Source: Arthrobacter sp. NtRootA1 | GTDB taxonomy: Bacteria > Actinomycetota > Actinomycetes > Actinomycetales > Micrococcaceae | Assembly (NCBI RefSeq): GCF_019976975.1 | Contig: NZ_AP024630.1 | Location: forward strand, 3,410,001 to 3,474,000 | Direction: 5' to 3' | Length of the DNA: 64,000 bases | Part shown: piece by piece, positions 25,110 to 34,476 of the stretch | Position numbering within the stretch: the stretch's first letter is position 1 | Layout of the letters: the number at the start of each line of letters is the position of its first letter | Translations under genes and position numbers: made by a program | The notes under the pieces: model-generated | Databases searched by the model: none | What the model was told of the DNA's origin: nothing | The model's input: the letters and a program-made list of their open reading frames with translations, nothing else

Positions 25110-26966
25110 GTGAAAATGGGGCCTGATCGTATGGCCCAGCATCTTCAAGGATGGCTGAAGGCGCTGGCCGATGTAGGTGCGGCGGTCAACCACGGCGTTT
25201 CGCTGAACGAGCTGTTGGACCTGATCGCCAAGACCGCCTGCAAATTGATGTCCTACGACTTCTGCGCGATCACTATCCCGGACAAGGCGTCGGAAGTCCT
25301 GCTGATCGAAGGCTCCTACGGCCTCTCAGCCGATTACATCCGAGAAATAAACTCAGCGCACCCGCTCCGACTTCATGGCGTTCACACACCCACGCCGTCC
25401 GGCCAAGCGTTCGCGATGGGCGTTCCAGTGCAGATCGAAGACTTCGGAAGTAATCCGGCGATGCTCGCTTGGAGAGCTGCGGCAAGAGACCAAGGTTACA
25501 GCTCCATGATCTCAGTGCCTTTGAATTCCGCCGATGAAACACTCGGGACCCTCAACTGCTACACCCGATCACCCCATCACTTCACTAAGGAAGAAGAATC
25601 GCGTCTCCTGATGTTGGCAGACCAGGCGGCCGTAGCCATCTCCACCAGTCGGCTGCGCTCGGAACAGGCGGACAGGATCACGGCCCTCAAGGAGCTGAAT
25701 GAGTCGCTCGAGGAGCAGTACGAACAGCAAAGGCAAGCCGAATCGATCCACGAGCGGTTGATGGCCCTGACGCTCGAAGGGGGCGGAGTTAGGGCCCTTG
25801 GCGGAGCCCTGGCAGAGATCCTGGATCGTCCCGTCGCCGTGTGCGATACCAACGGGACCATCCTCTGCAACACCGAACGTCATGGCGTTGCGCTCCCGGC
25901 TACCCTCCTCGCGAACGCGGCCGGACTCCCACTCCTTGATGCCAAGCCGGCAGATAATGCCGGATTGCTGACCGATGTGCATCTTCCGGATCCAAGAGGG
26001 ACGCGGACTGTTGTTCAGGTTCCGGTGCTGATCAAGGAGAAGGCCGTCGCGTGGATCTGGACGAGCGGTAGGGTCGCCGAGCTCCGACCGCTGGATCGCC
26101 AGGCGATGGAACGGGCCGCGGCGCCCCTGGCCTTGGAACTCCTTCGAACCCGGACAGCGACCGAGGCAGAGTGGCGGGAAACTGGCGAGATTCTCGCCGA
26201 ACTCCTGTCAGGTAAAGGGCACGGGTCTACAGCGCTCTTGACCCAAGCCGCACGCCTCGGCCACGATCTGTCACTTCCCCACGCAGTCATCGCAGTCCGA
26301 TTTGAACGCTACAACGAGGGCGCCCTACCCTACTGGCTTGCCGCCACGTTCGCGCGGATGGCCCAACAAGTCTCACCAAAGCCGCTGCTCGGATCTCACG
26401 AGGGGTACGTTGTTGCTCTCTGGCCGCTGGGGCCGGCGACGCCAATCGACGAAGTGCGAGGCATGGGCGACGAAGTCAGCCGGATTCCATCAGAAAGCGC
26501 CCAAAACACCGATCGAGCGCACGCTGTCATCACGGGACCGGTCACAAGCATCGCTGACTATCCGGCAGCATTTGCAACGGCCCGCGGAGCCATTGAGCTG
26601 GCGGCCCTTCGTGAGGGTCCCCCCGCGACCCTGGTGTTGCGCGATCTAGGTTTGACTGGGCTTCTGCTTCAGCTCCCGGACGTATCCGCCCTGGACCACT
26701 ATGTGAGCGACGTGCTTGGCCCGTTACGTGCCAACGACGCGGCCCAAGATCCGTCGCTCGTACCAACTTTGTCAGCCCTCATTCACAATAATCTCAGTGC
26801 GAGTAAGACGGCCGAACAGCTTCATATCCAAGAAGACATCGTCGTCGAAGCCCGCCGACGGATCGAGGCTCTGCTCGCACTTGACCTTTCACGCGTTGCC
26901 GACCTAACGCGCATCTCAAATGCCCTCGAAATCGACGACGTCATCGAGGCCAGACAGGGTCGTTGA
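25110..26966 (+). CDS. GAF domain transcriptional regulator, PucR/CdaR family
   Basis: 618 residues. The first 180 form a GAF sensor domain (YDFCAITIPDKASEVLLIEG onwards), then a short coiled-coil-like linker rich in Glu and Gln (about 190-215). The middle resembles the PucR regulatory region. The C-terminal 70 residues hold the PucR helix-turn-helix (LIHNNLSASKTAEQLHI and RRRIEALLALDLSRVADL). In relatives the turn reads HPNTVVQR; here it is QEDIVVEA, so binding may be altered. The start is uncertain: GTG 25110, ATG 25116 and ATG 25131 are in frame, none with a strong binding site. It is divergent from the transporter pseudogene. Confidence 0.82.
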   Translation: MKMGPDRMAQHLQGWLKALADVGAAVNHGVSLNELLDLIAKTACKLMSYDFCAITIPDKASEVLLIEGSYGLSADYIREINSAHPLRLHGVHTPTPSGQAFAMGVPVQIEDFGSNPAMLAWRAAARDQGYSSMISVPLNSADETLGTLNCYTRSPHHFTKEEESRLLMLADQAAVAISTSRLRSEQADRITALKELNESLEEQYEQQRQAESIHERLMALTLEGGGVRALGGALAEILDRPVAVCDTNGTILCNTERHGVALPATLLANAAGLPLLDAKPADNAGLLTDVHLPDPRGTRTVVQVPVLIKEKAVAWIWTSGRVAELRPLDRQAMERAAAPLALELLRTRTATEAEWRETGEILAELLSGKGHGSTALLTQAARLGHDLSLPHAVIAVRFERYNEGALPYWLAATFARMAQQVSPKPLLGSHEGYVVALWPLGPATPIDEVRGMGDEVSRIPSESAQNTDRAHAVITGPVTSIADYPAAFATARGAIELAALREGPPATLVLRDLGLTGLLLQLPDVSALDHYVSDVLGPLRANDAAQDPSLVPTLSALIHNNLSASKTAEQLHIQEDIVVEARRRIEALLALDLSRVADLTRISNALEIDDVIEARQGR

Positions 26967-27258
26967 ACTTGTGCAGCAGTACGGCGATGAGAACGATCTC
27001 CGCATCCTCGACCGCGTCCTCAGCCGTCATGGCGCGGGCGCCCGGGATAACCACCTCGGCGAGTAGCGCGATGTCTTCCGCTGGTCCGGAACCGGCGACG
27101 TGGACGTCGAGTCCGGCGGCCAGTGCTGTGCGGGCGGCCACGGCGCCGACGCGCCCCACTGCGAGCGTGGACACGATTTCGAAACGCTGCTTCGACGCTC
27201 CAGGACGGTGCCGCACGTGCAGATCGTGAAGGTGAGCGGTCGCCGTCGCGGTCAGCAT
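26941..27258 (-). pseudogene. Fragment of an NADPH:F420-type oxidoreductase
   Basis: The segment GRVGAVAARTALAAGLDVHVAGSG, then VIPGARAMTAEDAVEDAEIVLIAVLLHKF, matches the N-terminal Rossmann part of F420-dependent NADP oxidoreductase-like proteins. The first strand before the glycine motif is missing or replaced, and the protein ends abruptly where the sequence meets the 3' end of the PucR gene. About 90 of some 200 residues remain. Recognition is by motif; the remnant has no function that I can support. Confidence 0.6.
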
Positions 27259-27297
27259 CCCGATCCCGAGACCTGAGATGAAGAGCCCCTTTTCGGC

Positions 27298-27663
27298 TTG
27301 TATCTCTTAAGTACCCCCGCCTCTGTCTTCGGAGAAGCACCGGGAAACACCCTGTGGAGGTCATCGCTTCTCTGGCTAGTGCTGGGCGTGCTCTTTGTTG
27401 CCCTCATGGCCCTCTTGTCCATCCTGGTACCATCCTCGGCGGGAGCCGCCGGGGCCGGACTCGGAGCGTACGTGCTGTTGTCCATCGGTGCCAACTGGAA
27501 CCCGCTCAACAGCTACTCCCCGGCAGGCATAACCGGCCAGGCAACGTCGATTGCCTCCGGCGCTGAGGTTCCGACGTCATTCTGGGCGATTACGACGTCG
27601 CTCGTGCTCTCTCTGGCATTGGTCTGTCTGGCCGTAATGCTGTTCCGCCGCAAGGAACTGTAG
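27298..27663 (+). pseudogene. C-terminal half of an ABC-2 type permease
   Basis: About 121 residues with three hydrophobic segments and a C-terminal tail SLALVCLAVMLFRRKEL that is typical for ABC-2 permeases ending just after the last helix. The N-terminal half is absent. A fragment of an ABC ATPase lies just downstream on the other strand, so an ABC exporter was broken and partly inverted here. Confidence 0.6.
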
Positions 27664-27821
27664 ATGTTCCTTTGCAGGAGTGATCAATACCTTCATCGGT
27701 AAGTCTCCTGTCAGGTGAGGTATCGATGGTGAACGCCCACACCCCGCGAGAAGCAGGCTCTTCATCTGACAGGGCCATGACCGCTTCCCGCCCTCCTACG
27801 TACAACCGTGAGCCGGAGGAC

Positions 27822-28073
27822 TGCAACGTCCCGGCGCGTTCCGACAGGATCGGTCCAGGAGACCAGGCCGAACAACCGGGCTGTACCGGCGGCGGGGCCG
27901 ATGAGGCCCAGGAGAATCCTCAGCGTGGTGGATTTGCCTGCACTGTGGGGGCCCAGAAAATCGTGGAATTCACCGCCGGCGACTCTCGGGTAAGGGCTGC
28001 ACGGTGCACGTGTCCTGCCGAAATCTTGGACAAGGCCGAGAGTTTCAACGACAGGTTGTGGTGGTGCAGTCAT
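27822..28073 (-). pseudogene. N-terminal fragment of an ABC transporter ATPase
   Basis: Starting at ATG 28073 the text reads [13 protein letters not shown] and then [26 protein letters not shown]. The Walker A motif expected as GPNGAGKS is GPHSAGKS, with a Ser in place of a conserved Gly. Homology ends near GTRRDVAVL and unrelated sequence follows. The signature and Walker B regions are missing. The gene is the remnant downstream of the two-component system. Confidence 0.65.
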
Positions 28074-28101
28074 GAGCCGTCCGCTCCTCAGGTCGGACCG
28101 C

Positions 28102-28755
28102 TTATGGCTCGATGAGCCCGGTGCGGATGGCAAACCTTGTGAGGTCCAGCCGGTCGCGCAACCCGAGCTTCTGCAGGACGTTGGCCCGGTGGCGATCGAC
28201 GGTCTTCACGCTGATCCTGAGGATGTCCGCGATCTCCTTGGCGGAGTTCCCCTCTGCGATGAGCTTCGTAATCTGCTCCTCCCGGGGCGTGAGGATACTG
28301 TCCGGCATCCGGTCGCCACGGCGGTCGCGCTCCAGATAGTCGCGGATGAGCGCGGTGACCGCGCCGGGGTAGAGAAACGACTCCCCGCGCATCGCTGCAC
28401 GGCACGCCTCGATGAGGTCGCGGTCGGCGACCGACTTGAGCACATACCCCGAAGCCCCGGCGCGCAGCGCCTCGAAGAAGTACTGCTCGTTGTCGTACAT
28501 CGAAAGGATGAGGATCCGCACGTCGGGCGCGTTCCGCGATATTTGTCGAGCCGCCTGGATGCCGGTCATCAGGGGCATGGCGATGTCGAGAATAGCGAGG
28601 TCCACCCCGCCGGTGGTCGCGGCGGCGACGGCCTCTGTGCCGTCGGCGGCCTCGGCCACAACGGTGAGGTCGGGTTCCGCGTCGAGGATCATGCGAAGGC
28701 CACGGCGGACCAGGGCGTGGTCGTCGGCGAGCAAGATACGTGTAGGTACGCCCAT
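28102..28755 (-). CDS. NarL/FixJ-type response regulator
   Basis: 217 residues. The receiver domain has Asp11-Asp12, phospho-acceptor Asp57 in LAILDIAMP, and the conserved Ser and Lys in ILSMYDN and YVLKSV. Residues about 150-215 form a LuxR-type helix-turn-helix ([22 protein letters not shown]). The stop is 28 bases before the ATPase fragment. It pairs with the kinase gene directly upstream (four bases between them). In Actinobacteria such pairs often control a neighbouring ABC exporter; here that exporter is broken, so the target may be gone. Confidence 0.92.
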   Translation of the reverse strand: MGVPTRILLADDHALVRRGLRMILDAEPDLTVVAEAADGTEAVAAATTGGVDLAILDIAMPLMTGIQAARQISRNAPDVRILILSMYDNEQYFFEALRAGASGYVLKSVADRDLIEACRAAMRGESFLYPGAVTALIRDYLERDRRGDRMPDSILTPREEQITKLIAEGNSAKEIADILRISVKTVDRHRANVLQKLGLRDRLDLTRFAIRTGLIEP

Positions 28756-28759
28756 CGGA

Positions 28760-29779
28760 TCAGCTCCCCGCCTCGACTCCGGGAACGACGAGGCGAACGT
28801 CGGTCCCCCCGCTCGCCCGTGCGGCGACTGTCAGCTCGGCACCGATGAGCAGGGCCCGTTCGCGCATCCCGCGGATGCCCGCGCCCTCGCGGAGGTCACC
28901 GCCCTGCCCGTTGTCTCGAATCCGCAGGGTTAGCCCCGTCGTGGACGAGGTGAGCGCGAAATCGACTCGTGTCGCGTGTGCATGCCGGGCGACGTTGGTG
29001 AGCGCCTCCTGCGCAATGCGGTAGAGCACCAGCTCGACCTCCCCGCTGAGCTCGGGGAGTTCGTCATCGAGCTCCCAGGTCACCGGGATCCCGCTCGAGC
29101 GGGAGAACTCTGTACCCAGCGAAGTCAGGGCGCTCCGCAGGCCGAGGTCCGCGAGCACGCCCGGGCGCAGACGCTGCGCCACCTGGCGGACTTCCTCCAG
29201 GCTCGCCCGGACCGCCTCCTGCGCGACGAGGCTCTCTTCGCGAAGATCGTCGGGAGACCGGTCGACAACTCGCTTGAGACTGAGGAGAGCAACGGTCAGG
29301 CTCTGGCCGATCTGGTCGTGCAGTTCCCGCGAGATCCGCTGACGTTCCCCCTCCTGCGCGGCCAGCGCGAGGGCGCTGCTCGCGCTGGTCTCCGCCTCGA
29401 GCCGGTCGAGCATCTCATTGAAGGTATGGATCAGGTGCCCGAGGTCGCCGTTACCGGCTTCGGGCGCCCGATCGCCACCGCGCCGTAGCAGGCCCACTCG
29501 GCGCATCACGGTTGTCAAGGCGTCCAACGGCGCCAGGCTTGCACGCACCAGGGCGGCATTGGCAGCGAGGATGAGTGCCAGTCCGATGAGCAGGACCGGC
29601 ACCTCGGTGAGCAGGACGGGCGACGACACCGTCGCGGGCGAGAGCGCCAACACGAGTGTGCCGGCCGCGAAGAGCAATCCGTTGATGAAGAACAGTCGCC
29701 AGAACAGCAACTGTGCCGGTCCTTTCGGAGGCACGCCGCGTGCCTTTCCGGCGGCCCTGGTTTCGAGCGCGGTCCGCAT
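28760..29779 (-). CDS. Sensor histidine kinase, HisKA_3 type
   Basis: About 339 residues from ATG 29779. Two membrane helices (LLFWRLFFINGLLFAAGTLVL and VLLIGLALILAANAALV) are joined by a very short outside loop, so the sensor is probably intramembrane. A HAMP-like linker follows, then the dimerisation helix with the phospho-accepting His near residue 152 in RISRELHDQIGQSL, and a HATPase domain with LTNVARHAHA and DNGQGG. The frame is open upstream to 29890, but the leader there is poor in protein-like sequence. It forms an operon with the response regulator. Confidence 0.9.
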   Translation of the reverse strand: MRTALETRAAGKARGVPPKGPAQLLFWRLFFINGLLFAAGTLVLALSPATVSSPVLLTEVPVLLIGLALILAANAALVRASLAPLDALTTVMRRVGLLRRGGDRAPEAGNGDLGHLIHTFNEMLDRLEAETSASSALALAAQEGERQRISRELHDQIGQSLTVALLSLKRVVDRSPDDLREESLVAQEAVRASLEEVRQVAQRLRPGVLADLGLRSALTSLGTEFSRSSGIPVTWELDDELPELSGEVELVLYRIAQEALTNVARHAHATRVDFALTSSTTGLTLRIRDNGQGGDLREGAGIRGMRERALLIGAELTVAARASGGTDVRLVVPGVEAGS

Positions 29780-29949
29780 GCGTACTAGCCTTGCGCGGCC
29801 CGCGACCTTTGTCCATGAGGGCTCGCACCCACGGGCGGCGGAAACCCGTGCGCGCGGCGCACCAGAAATGGGTGTCAGGCCCAATGGCACCTCCCTGACC
29901 GCACGGGGAGACTGGATCTACCCCTAGAACCGACGGAACGGAGGGCCCA

Positions 29950-30222
29950 ATGGAGACCACCCACTCCACCGTTCCCGGCTCCGGCGTGCTGCACGACTGC
30001 CAGACCCGCGACGGCCAGCAATTCCGCATCCTCGTCGCGCATCCCGGCAGACGCGAAATCTTCGTTTACGACTCGGCCGAGCCCGATCGGGCCGTGGCAA
30101 GGATCGTGCTCGAGGAGGACGAGGCCGATCAGGTCGCCGAGCTCCTGCACAGCCAGCCGATCACCGATCGCATAGCCGAACTCGAACGCCGGGTCGCCCG
30201 GCTCGCAGGGATGGAGCGATGA
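29950..30222 (+). CDS. Short KhtT-like N-terminal domain protein
   Basis: 90 residues. The phrase GSGVLHDCQTRDGQQFRILVAHPGRREIFVYDSAEPDRA resembles the N-terminal domain of cation/proton antiporter regulatory subunits (KhtT type), which are normally about 160 residues with a C-terminal RCK_C/TrkA_C domain that binds a nucleotide. That second domain is absent; the protein ends in a short coiled-coil-like ELERRVARLAGMER. The ATG follows a GGAGGG-like sequence. It stands 132 bases before the DUF1538 operon. It may be a truncated gene or a stand-alone adaptor. Confidence 0.55.
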   Translation: METTHSTVPGSGVLHDCQTRDGQQFRILVAHPGRREIFVYDSAEPDRAVARIVLEEDEADQVAELLHSQPITDRIAELERRVARLAGMER

Positions 30223-30304
30223 CGATCGTGGACCCGCCCGTGTCGCCGATTCACACCGGAGCCTCGGTTGGCAGACGCGACTGGGCTGGATCGGCGAACT
30301 GAAA

Positions 30305-30328
30305 AGCCAGGTACTCAGCCAGGTACTC
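30305..30328 (+). repeat. 12-bp tandem duplication before DUF1538 gene
   Basis: AGCCAGGTACTC occurs twice head to tail, 27 bases before the DUF1538 start. It could be a slipped-strand duplication or part of a regulatory site. Confidence 0.6.
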
Positions 30329-30354
30329 GCAGGATCATTCCGGGAGAGGACCCG

Positions 30355-31839
30355 ATGGCGCACCTCAGCCGATTTGCCCGCGAATTCCTTAAGGCGCTCA
30401 GGAACCTTCTGCCCATCGTTATCGTGGTTGTTCTGTTCCAACTGCTGGTGTTCCGCTCCATGCCCGATGACCCACTGGAGCTGGTGACGGGGCTCCTGAT
30501 CGTGGCTGTGGGCATTGCCCTGTTCCTGCATGGCCTGGATCTGAGTATCTTTCCGGTCGGTAAGAACCTGGCTAATCAGTTTGTCCGGAGCGGGGCGCTC
30601 GGGTTGTTGCTGCCCTTTGGGTTTGCCATTGGCTTCGCTGCCTCCGTCGCGGAGCCGGCGGTGATCGCTGTCGCGGAGCAGGCCCAGCTGGTCAGCGATG
30701 GTCGGATCAATGCGCTGGTGCTGCGCTTTGTCATCGCTGTGTCGGTGGGTCTGGTCTTGATCTTGGGCGTACTGCGTGTCCTGCGGGGCTGGGCCGTGTA
30801 CAAACTGCTGATCGCCGGCTACGCGATGGCGCTGGGACTGACGTATATCGCCCCGCCCGAGATCATTGGTCTTGCCTACGATTCGGGCGGGGTCACCACC
30901 AACATCGTCAGTGTCCCGCTGATCGCGGCGATCGGCCTTGGATTGGCGAATTCCATCAGGGGACGCAGCCTGCTGGCCGACGGCTTTGGCCTGGTCGCGC
31001 TGTGCGTGATGGTGCCCATGATCGGGGTCCAGCTCTACGGCATCTGGGTCTACACCTTCGGCGATGCCGGGCCGGCTCCGCCGGTCACCGACACCGGGGA
31101 GGCCCCAACGGATTGGGTGGTCGGCGTGATCCTTGGCCTCGCCGGAATGATCCGGGAAGTGCTGCCAATCGTGGGCGTTGTCCTCTTCTTCCAATGGGTT
31201 GCGCTCCGACGCAAGCTGCCCCACCCCCTGCGGGTCGTCATCGGCTTCATCATGGTCCTGGTGGGACTGTATGCCTTTGTCGTGGGGCTCAAGCTAGGGC
31301 TGTTCCCGCTCGGGACCCTGATGGCGGAACAGCTGATTCAGAAGGGAATCCCGGCCCTGATCCTGCTCTTCGCATTCCTCATCGGCTTCGCGGTCACCAT
31401 GGCCGAGCCAGCCCTGGTCGCCATCGGAGAACAGGCCCAGGAAGCATCCCCGGGGAAGATCAGCGCGTTCACCGTCAGGGTCATTGTGGCCGTTGGCGTC
31501 GCCCTCGGGATCGGATTCGGCGTCTACCGCATTCTGGTGGGAGGGCCGTTCCACTACTTCATCATGACTGCCTACGCCGTCGCTATCGTGCTGGTGTTCT
31601 TCGCCCCGAAGTACATCATCGCGCTGGCCTTCGACCTGGGCGGGGTGACGACGTCGGAGGTCACCGTGCCGCTGGTAACAGCCCTTGGCATCGGCCTGGC
31701 AACAGCGGTCGAAGGACGCGACGCCCTGATCGACGGTTTTGGGCTGATCGCGTATGCCTCGATCTTCCCCGTCATTTCCGTCATGGTGTATGCCATGGTG
31801 ATGGAGAGATTTCCCCGTCTGAGGAGGGAACCGGCATGA
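30355..31839 (+). CDS. DUF1538 family integral membrane protein
   Basis: 494 residues, about a dozen membrane segments. The protein is an internal duplication: GFAASVAEPAVIAVAEQAQ and SGGVTTNIVSVPLIAA in the first half return as GFAVTMAEPALVAIGEQAQ and LGGVTTSEVTVPLVTA in the second, the known two-repeat layout of DUF1538. Such repeats with a conserved Ala-Glu-Pro and Gly-Gly-Val-Thr-Thr suggest a transporter with two-fold pseudo-symmetry; the substrate is unknown. ATG 30355 follows GGGAGAGGA; a longer upstream reading lacks support. The stop overlaps the start of the PII-like gene, so the two are coupled, as expected for a transporter and its regulator. Confidence 0.88.
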   Translation: MAHLSRFAREFLKALRNLLPIVIVVVLFQLLVFRSMPDDPLELVTGLLIVAVGIALFLHGLDLSIFPVGKNLANQFVRSGALGLLLPFGFAIGFAASVAEPAVIAVAEQAQLVSDGRINALVLRFVIAVSVGLVLILGVLRVLRGWAVYKLLIAGYAMALGLTYIAPPEIIGLAYDSGGVTTNIVSVPLIAAIGLGLANSIRGRSLLADGFGLVALCVMVPMIGVQLYGIWVYTFGDAGPAPPVTDTGEAPTDWVVGVILGLAGMIREVLPIVGVVLFFQWVALRRKLPHPLRVVIGFIMVLVGLYAFVVGLKLGLFPLGTLMAEQLIQKGIPALILLFAFLIGFAVTMAEPALVAIGEQAQEASPGKISAFTVRVIVAVGVALGIGFGVYRILVGGPFHYFIMTAYAVAIVLVFFAPKYIIALAFDLGGVTTSEVTVPLVTALGIGLATAVEGRDALIDGFGLIAYASIFPVISVMVYAMVMERFPRLRREPA

Positions 31840-32186
31840 AATTCACAGCAGTCATCGTGATCGCCCCTGACGAGCTTGAAGACAGGGTGATTGAACATGC
31901 GCAGCGGGCCGGTGCCACGGGGGTGACCATTTTGCCGGGCAAGGGCATCGGGGGTGAGGCCCGGAAGACGTTTTTCGGGCTCACTTTCGAAGGGACGCAG
32001 TCCGTGTTGCTGATGGTCGTCGGCGCTCACCTGACTGCCCCCATCCTGAAGGAACTGCACTCGATATTGGTTCAAGGAACGGAATCCCGGGGCCTGGCCT
32101 TCGCGATTCCGATTGAGCACCTGACCGGGATCGATATGCGGCAGGTGGTCAGGTTCGAGGAGCATCTGCGCCGCGAGGGCTCCTGA
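31836..32186 (+). CDS. PII-like signalling protein
   Basis: 116 residues, the size and strand pattern of PII proteins (FTAVIVIAPDELEDRVIEHAQRAGATGVTILPG). The T-loop region reads GGEARKTFFGLTFEGTQ and lacks the Tyr that is modified in GlnK; it differs clearly from the GlnK-type protein at 50014-50352. It begins within the DUF1538 stop codon (shared ATGA) behind GAGGAGGG. By analogy with other PII-like proteins it probably binds a small molecule or nucleotide and controls the membrane protein encoded before it. Confidence 0.85.
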   Translation: MKFTAVIVIAPDELEDRVIEHAQRAGATGVTILPGKGIGGEARKTFFGLTFEGTQSVLLMVVGAHLTAPILKELHSILVQGTESRGLAFAIPIEHLTGIDMRQVVRFEEHLRREGS

Positions 32187-32219
32187 AGCAGGCCCGGAAA
32201 CGTTACGAGGAGGAAAGAG

Positions 32220-32609
32220 ATGCTCACTGTCAAAGATGTCATGGTCGCCGAGGTCGTCACGATCTCCCCTTACAGCACGCTGCGGGAGGCGCTGTCGATG
32301 ATGAAGGAGCGCCAGGTGAAGAGCCTGGTAGTGGAGCGGCAGCACGCCCACGACGCCTACGGCCTGCTCAGCTACAGAGAACTCCTGGACACCGTCGTAG
32401 CGCAGGAGGGGGATGTGGACCTCCTGAACGTCTATGACGCCGCCACGATCCCCGCGATCACTGTCAACGAGGACCTGTCCGTCCGCCAGGCAGCGGCCCT
32501 GATGAGCCGCTATCACCTCAGCCGGCTCGTCGTTGTGGAAGGCAATCAGCTCGTCGGGTTGCTCGCCATGAATGACATTCTCGCCCGGCTCATGGAGGAG
32601 CTAACGTGA
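32220..32609 (+). CDS. CBS domain pair protein
   Basis: 129 residues made of two CBS motifs: MLTVKDVMVAEVVTISPYSTLREALSMM and, from about residue 75, IPAITVNEDLSVRQAAALMSRYHLSRLVVVEG. Such pairs bind adenine nucleotides. It follows the PII-like gene by 33 bases with a perfect GAGGAGG site, so the two regulatory proteins and the membrane protein form one operon. It could sense energy charge for the transporter. Confidence 0.88.
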   Translation: MLTVKDVMVAEVVTISPYSTLREALSMMKERQVKSLVVERQHAHDAYGLLSYRELLDTVVAQEGDVDLLNVYDAATIPAITVNEDLSVRQAAALMSRYHLSRLVVVEGNQLVGLLAMNDILARLMEELT

Positions 32610-32683
32610 CATTCGCCCGGCTGCGCTGACCACTACGTCGGCGAGGGACATTGTCTTGTCGGGACTACTCGAGGACGCACCGA

Positions 32684-34015
32684 ATGGACCAGAACTCACC
32701 GGACTCCCGCCCCCGCTTCTTCCTGCTCGGAGGGGAAAGTTCTTCCGAGTTGCTGCGCATCGGTTCCGTCCTGCGCAAAGAGACTGTCGGCGGCGCGCTG
32801 CTCGTGGCAGCTGCGATCATCGCGCTGATTTGGGCAAACTCCCCGCTCTCCGCCGGTTACTTCCAGCTGAGGGATATCCGGATCGGATACGGGCCGTGGC
32901 ATCTGGAACTCAGCCTGGGCGAGTGGGCGTCGGACGGTCTGCTGGCCATCTTCTTCTTCCTCGTCGGCCTTGAACTTAAGCGGGAGTTCCTGATCGGGGA
33001 TCTGCGCGAGCCCAGCAAGTCGGTCGTGCCCGTTGCCGCCGCCGCCGGTGGGGTCGCTGTTCCCGCCATCATCTATTCCGTGGTCAACCTGGCCAGTCCA
33101 GAAACGCTGAGGGGATGGGCGATCCCGACGGCGACGGACATCGCCTTCGCCGTCGCTGTTCTGGCCCTGATCGGTTCGCACCTGCCGGGCGCATTGCGGA
33201 TTTTCCTCCTGACACTCGCCGTGGTTGATGACCTGATCGCCATTGGCATCATCGCGTTCTTCTATTCGCAGGACATTCGTCCGGAGCTGCTGCTGCTGGT
33301 GCTGCTCGCCTTAGGTTCCTACACCCTTCTTGCACACCGGTACCGGCGGTTCTTCGCTACACGGACAGCGGCCTGGCTGATCCTGCTTCCCCTGGGCGCT
33401 GCCGTCTGGGTACTGGTCCGCAATTCAGGGATCCATGCGACTGTTGCAGGAGTCATGCTGGGCTTCGCTGTTCCGCTCGCTCACTCCAAGGGCGGACCGC
33501 AGCCGGGTGGGGGGTTGGCCGAGATCCTGGAGCACCGGCTGCGCCCCGTTTCGGCTGGTATCGCTGTGCCGGTGTTTGCCTTCTTTTCCGCCGGTGTACA
33601 GGTCGGCGGCCGGGATGGGATCGGATCCCTGTTCTCGAACCCGGTGACCGTCGGGATCATCATCGCCTTGGTCATGGGCAAACCAGTCGGAATTCTCGGA
33701 ACGGTCTGGCTGATTACCAAGGCCACCAGGGCAAGACTGGACCGCTCCATCAAGTGGATCGATATTTTCGGGGTTTCGCTCCTCGGCGGGATCGGCTTCA
33801 CCGTTTCCCTGCTGGTCGCGGAGCTCAGCTTCGGCCACGGCAGCAACTATGGTGACCAGGCGACGACAGGGATCCTGGCGGCGTCCCTCATAGCCTCACT
33901 CCTGGCTGCTGCAGTCCTGCTGCCCAGGAACCGGCACTACCGGCGCACCAACTCGTCCCGGCCTTCCAGCGCGGCCGGCCCAGGCTCCGAAGAGTCTTCG
34001 CATTCGGCTGCATGA
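32684..34015 (+). CDS. nhaA: Na+/H+ antiporter NhaA
   Basis: 443 residues with about 12 membrane helices. The family marker with two adjacent Asp residues in the ion site reads [16 protein letters not shown] (Asp pair near 182-183). [32 protein letters not shown] and [15 protein letters not shown] are further NhaA signatures. ATG 32684 has GAGGA upstream; a TTG at 32651 is an alternative. It imports protons in exchange for sodium. Following the DUF1538-PII-CBS operon by 74 bases, it suggests that the whole group deals with ion and pH balance. Confidence 0.93.
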   Translation: MDQNSPDSRPRFFLLGGESSSELLRIGSVLRKETVGGALLVAAAIIALIWANSPLSAGYFQLRDIRIGYGPWHLELSLGEWASDGLLAIFFFLVGLELKREFLIGDLREPSKSVVPVAAAAGGVAVPAIIYSVVNLASPETLRGWAIPTATDIAFAVAVLALIGSHLPGALRIFLLTLAVVDDLIAIGIIAFFYSQDIRPELLLLVLLALGSYTLLAHRYRRFFATRTAAWLILLPLGAAVWVLVRNSGIHATVAGVMLGFAVPLAHSKGGPQPGGGLAEILEHRLRPVSAGIAVPVFAFFSAGVQVGGRDGIGSLFSNPVTVGIIIALVMGKPVGILGTVWLITKATRARLDRSIKWIDIFGVSLLGGIGFTVSLLVAELSFGHGSNYGDQATTGILAASLIASLLAAAVLLPRNRHYRRTNSSRPSSAAGPGSEESSHSAA

Positions 34016-34476
34016 ACTCTTCGACGCAGCGGGCCTGGCACCGCAGCAAGGCTGCCGGCCGACCTGCCACGGCAACCCGCTGCACCAGATCATGGAGCCG
34101 GAAGAGAACCATCACTGCGATCTTGCGGTCTAGCGTTACTCGCCGAGGGCAGGACCGTCACCCAGACAGCCAACGCCTGCGCGTACTCCTCCAGCGCGTT
34201 CCGGCCTTCGGGCGGACGCCAGTGTCGCTGTACCGGTAGGGGCCGACGGCAAGCGCGACGTCGTAGACGGAAACGTATAGCTTCGACCTCGTGACCCGGC
34301 TGGGCCCGGAGTCGTGAACCCATCTCGGCCGCGATGCTTAGGCATGGCCTGAAGATCGTCAGAGTCCGCACCAACGGCGAGCCCGGGCAGCAGCTTGGCG
34401 GGTTCGGGCAGGCGCTGCTTCCGCGCACATGTTTGACGGTAAGCCCCGCCGCTCGAATGCCTTCACGCATACATGG
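34016..34476. other. Junction stretch without confident gene
   Basis: Frames here are short and of poor composition; one minus-strand frame of 126 residues (34090-34470) looks like a decayed coding sequence but shows no family. Bases 34406-34475 repeat 5943-6024 in diverged form. The right end touches the break in comM. Confidence 0.4.
34406..34475 (+). repeat. Diverged direct repeat, right copy at comM breakpoint
   Basis: Matches 5943-6024 with small gaps: a GCTGCTTCC block and TTCACGCATACATG (34462-34475) are identical. It ends two bases before the TAA that closes the truncated comM frame, so it may be a terminus of the inserted element. Confidence 0.45.

Noticed and set aside
34090..34470. 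Minus-strand frame of 126 codons before comM
   Set aside because: Low-quality composition, no binding site, no motif, and it runs into the repeat at the breakpoint.
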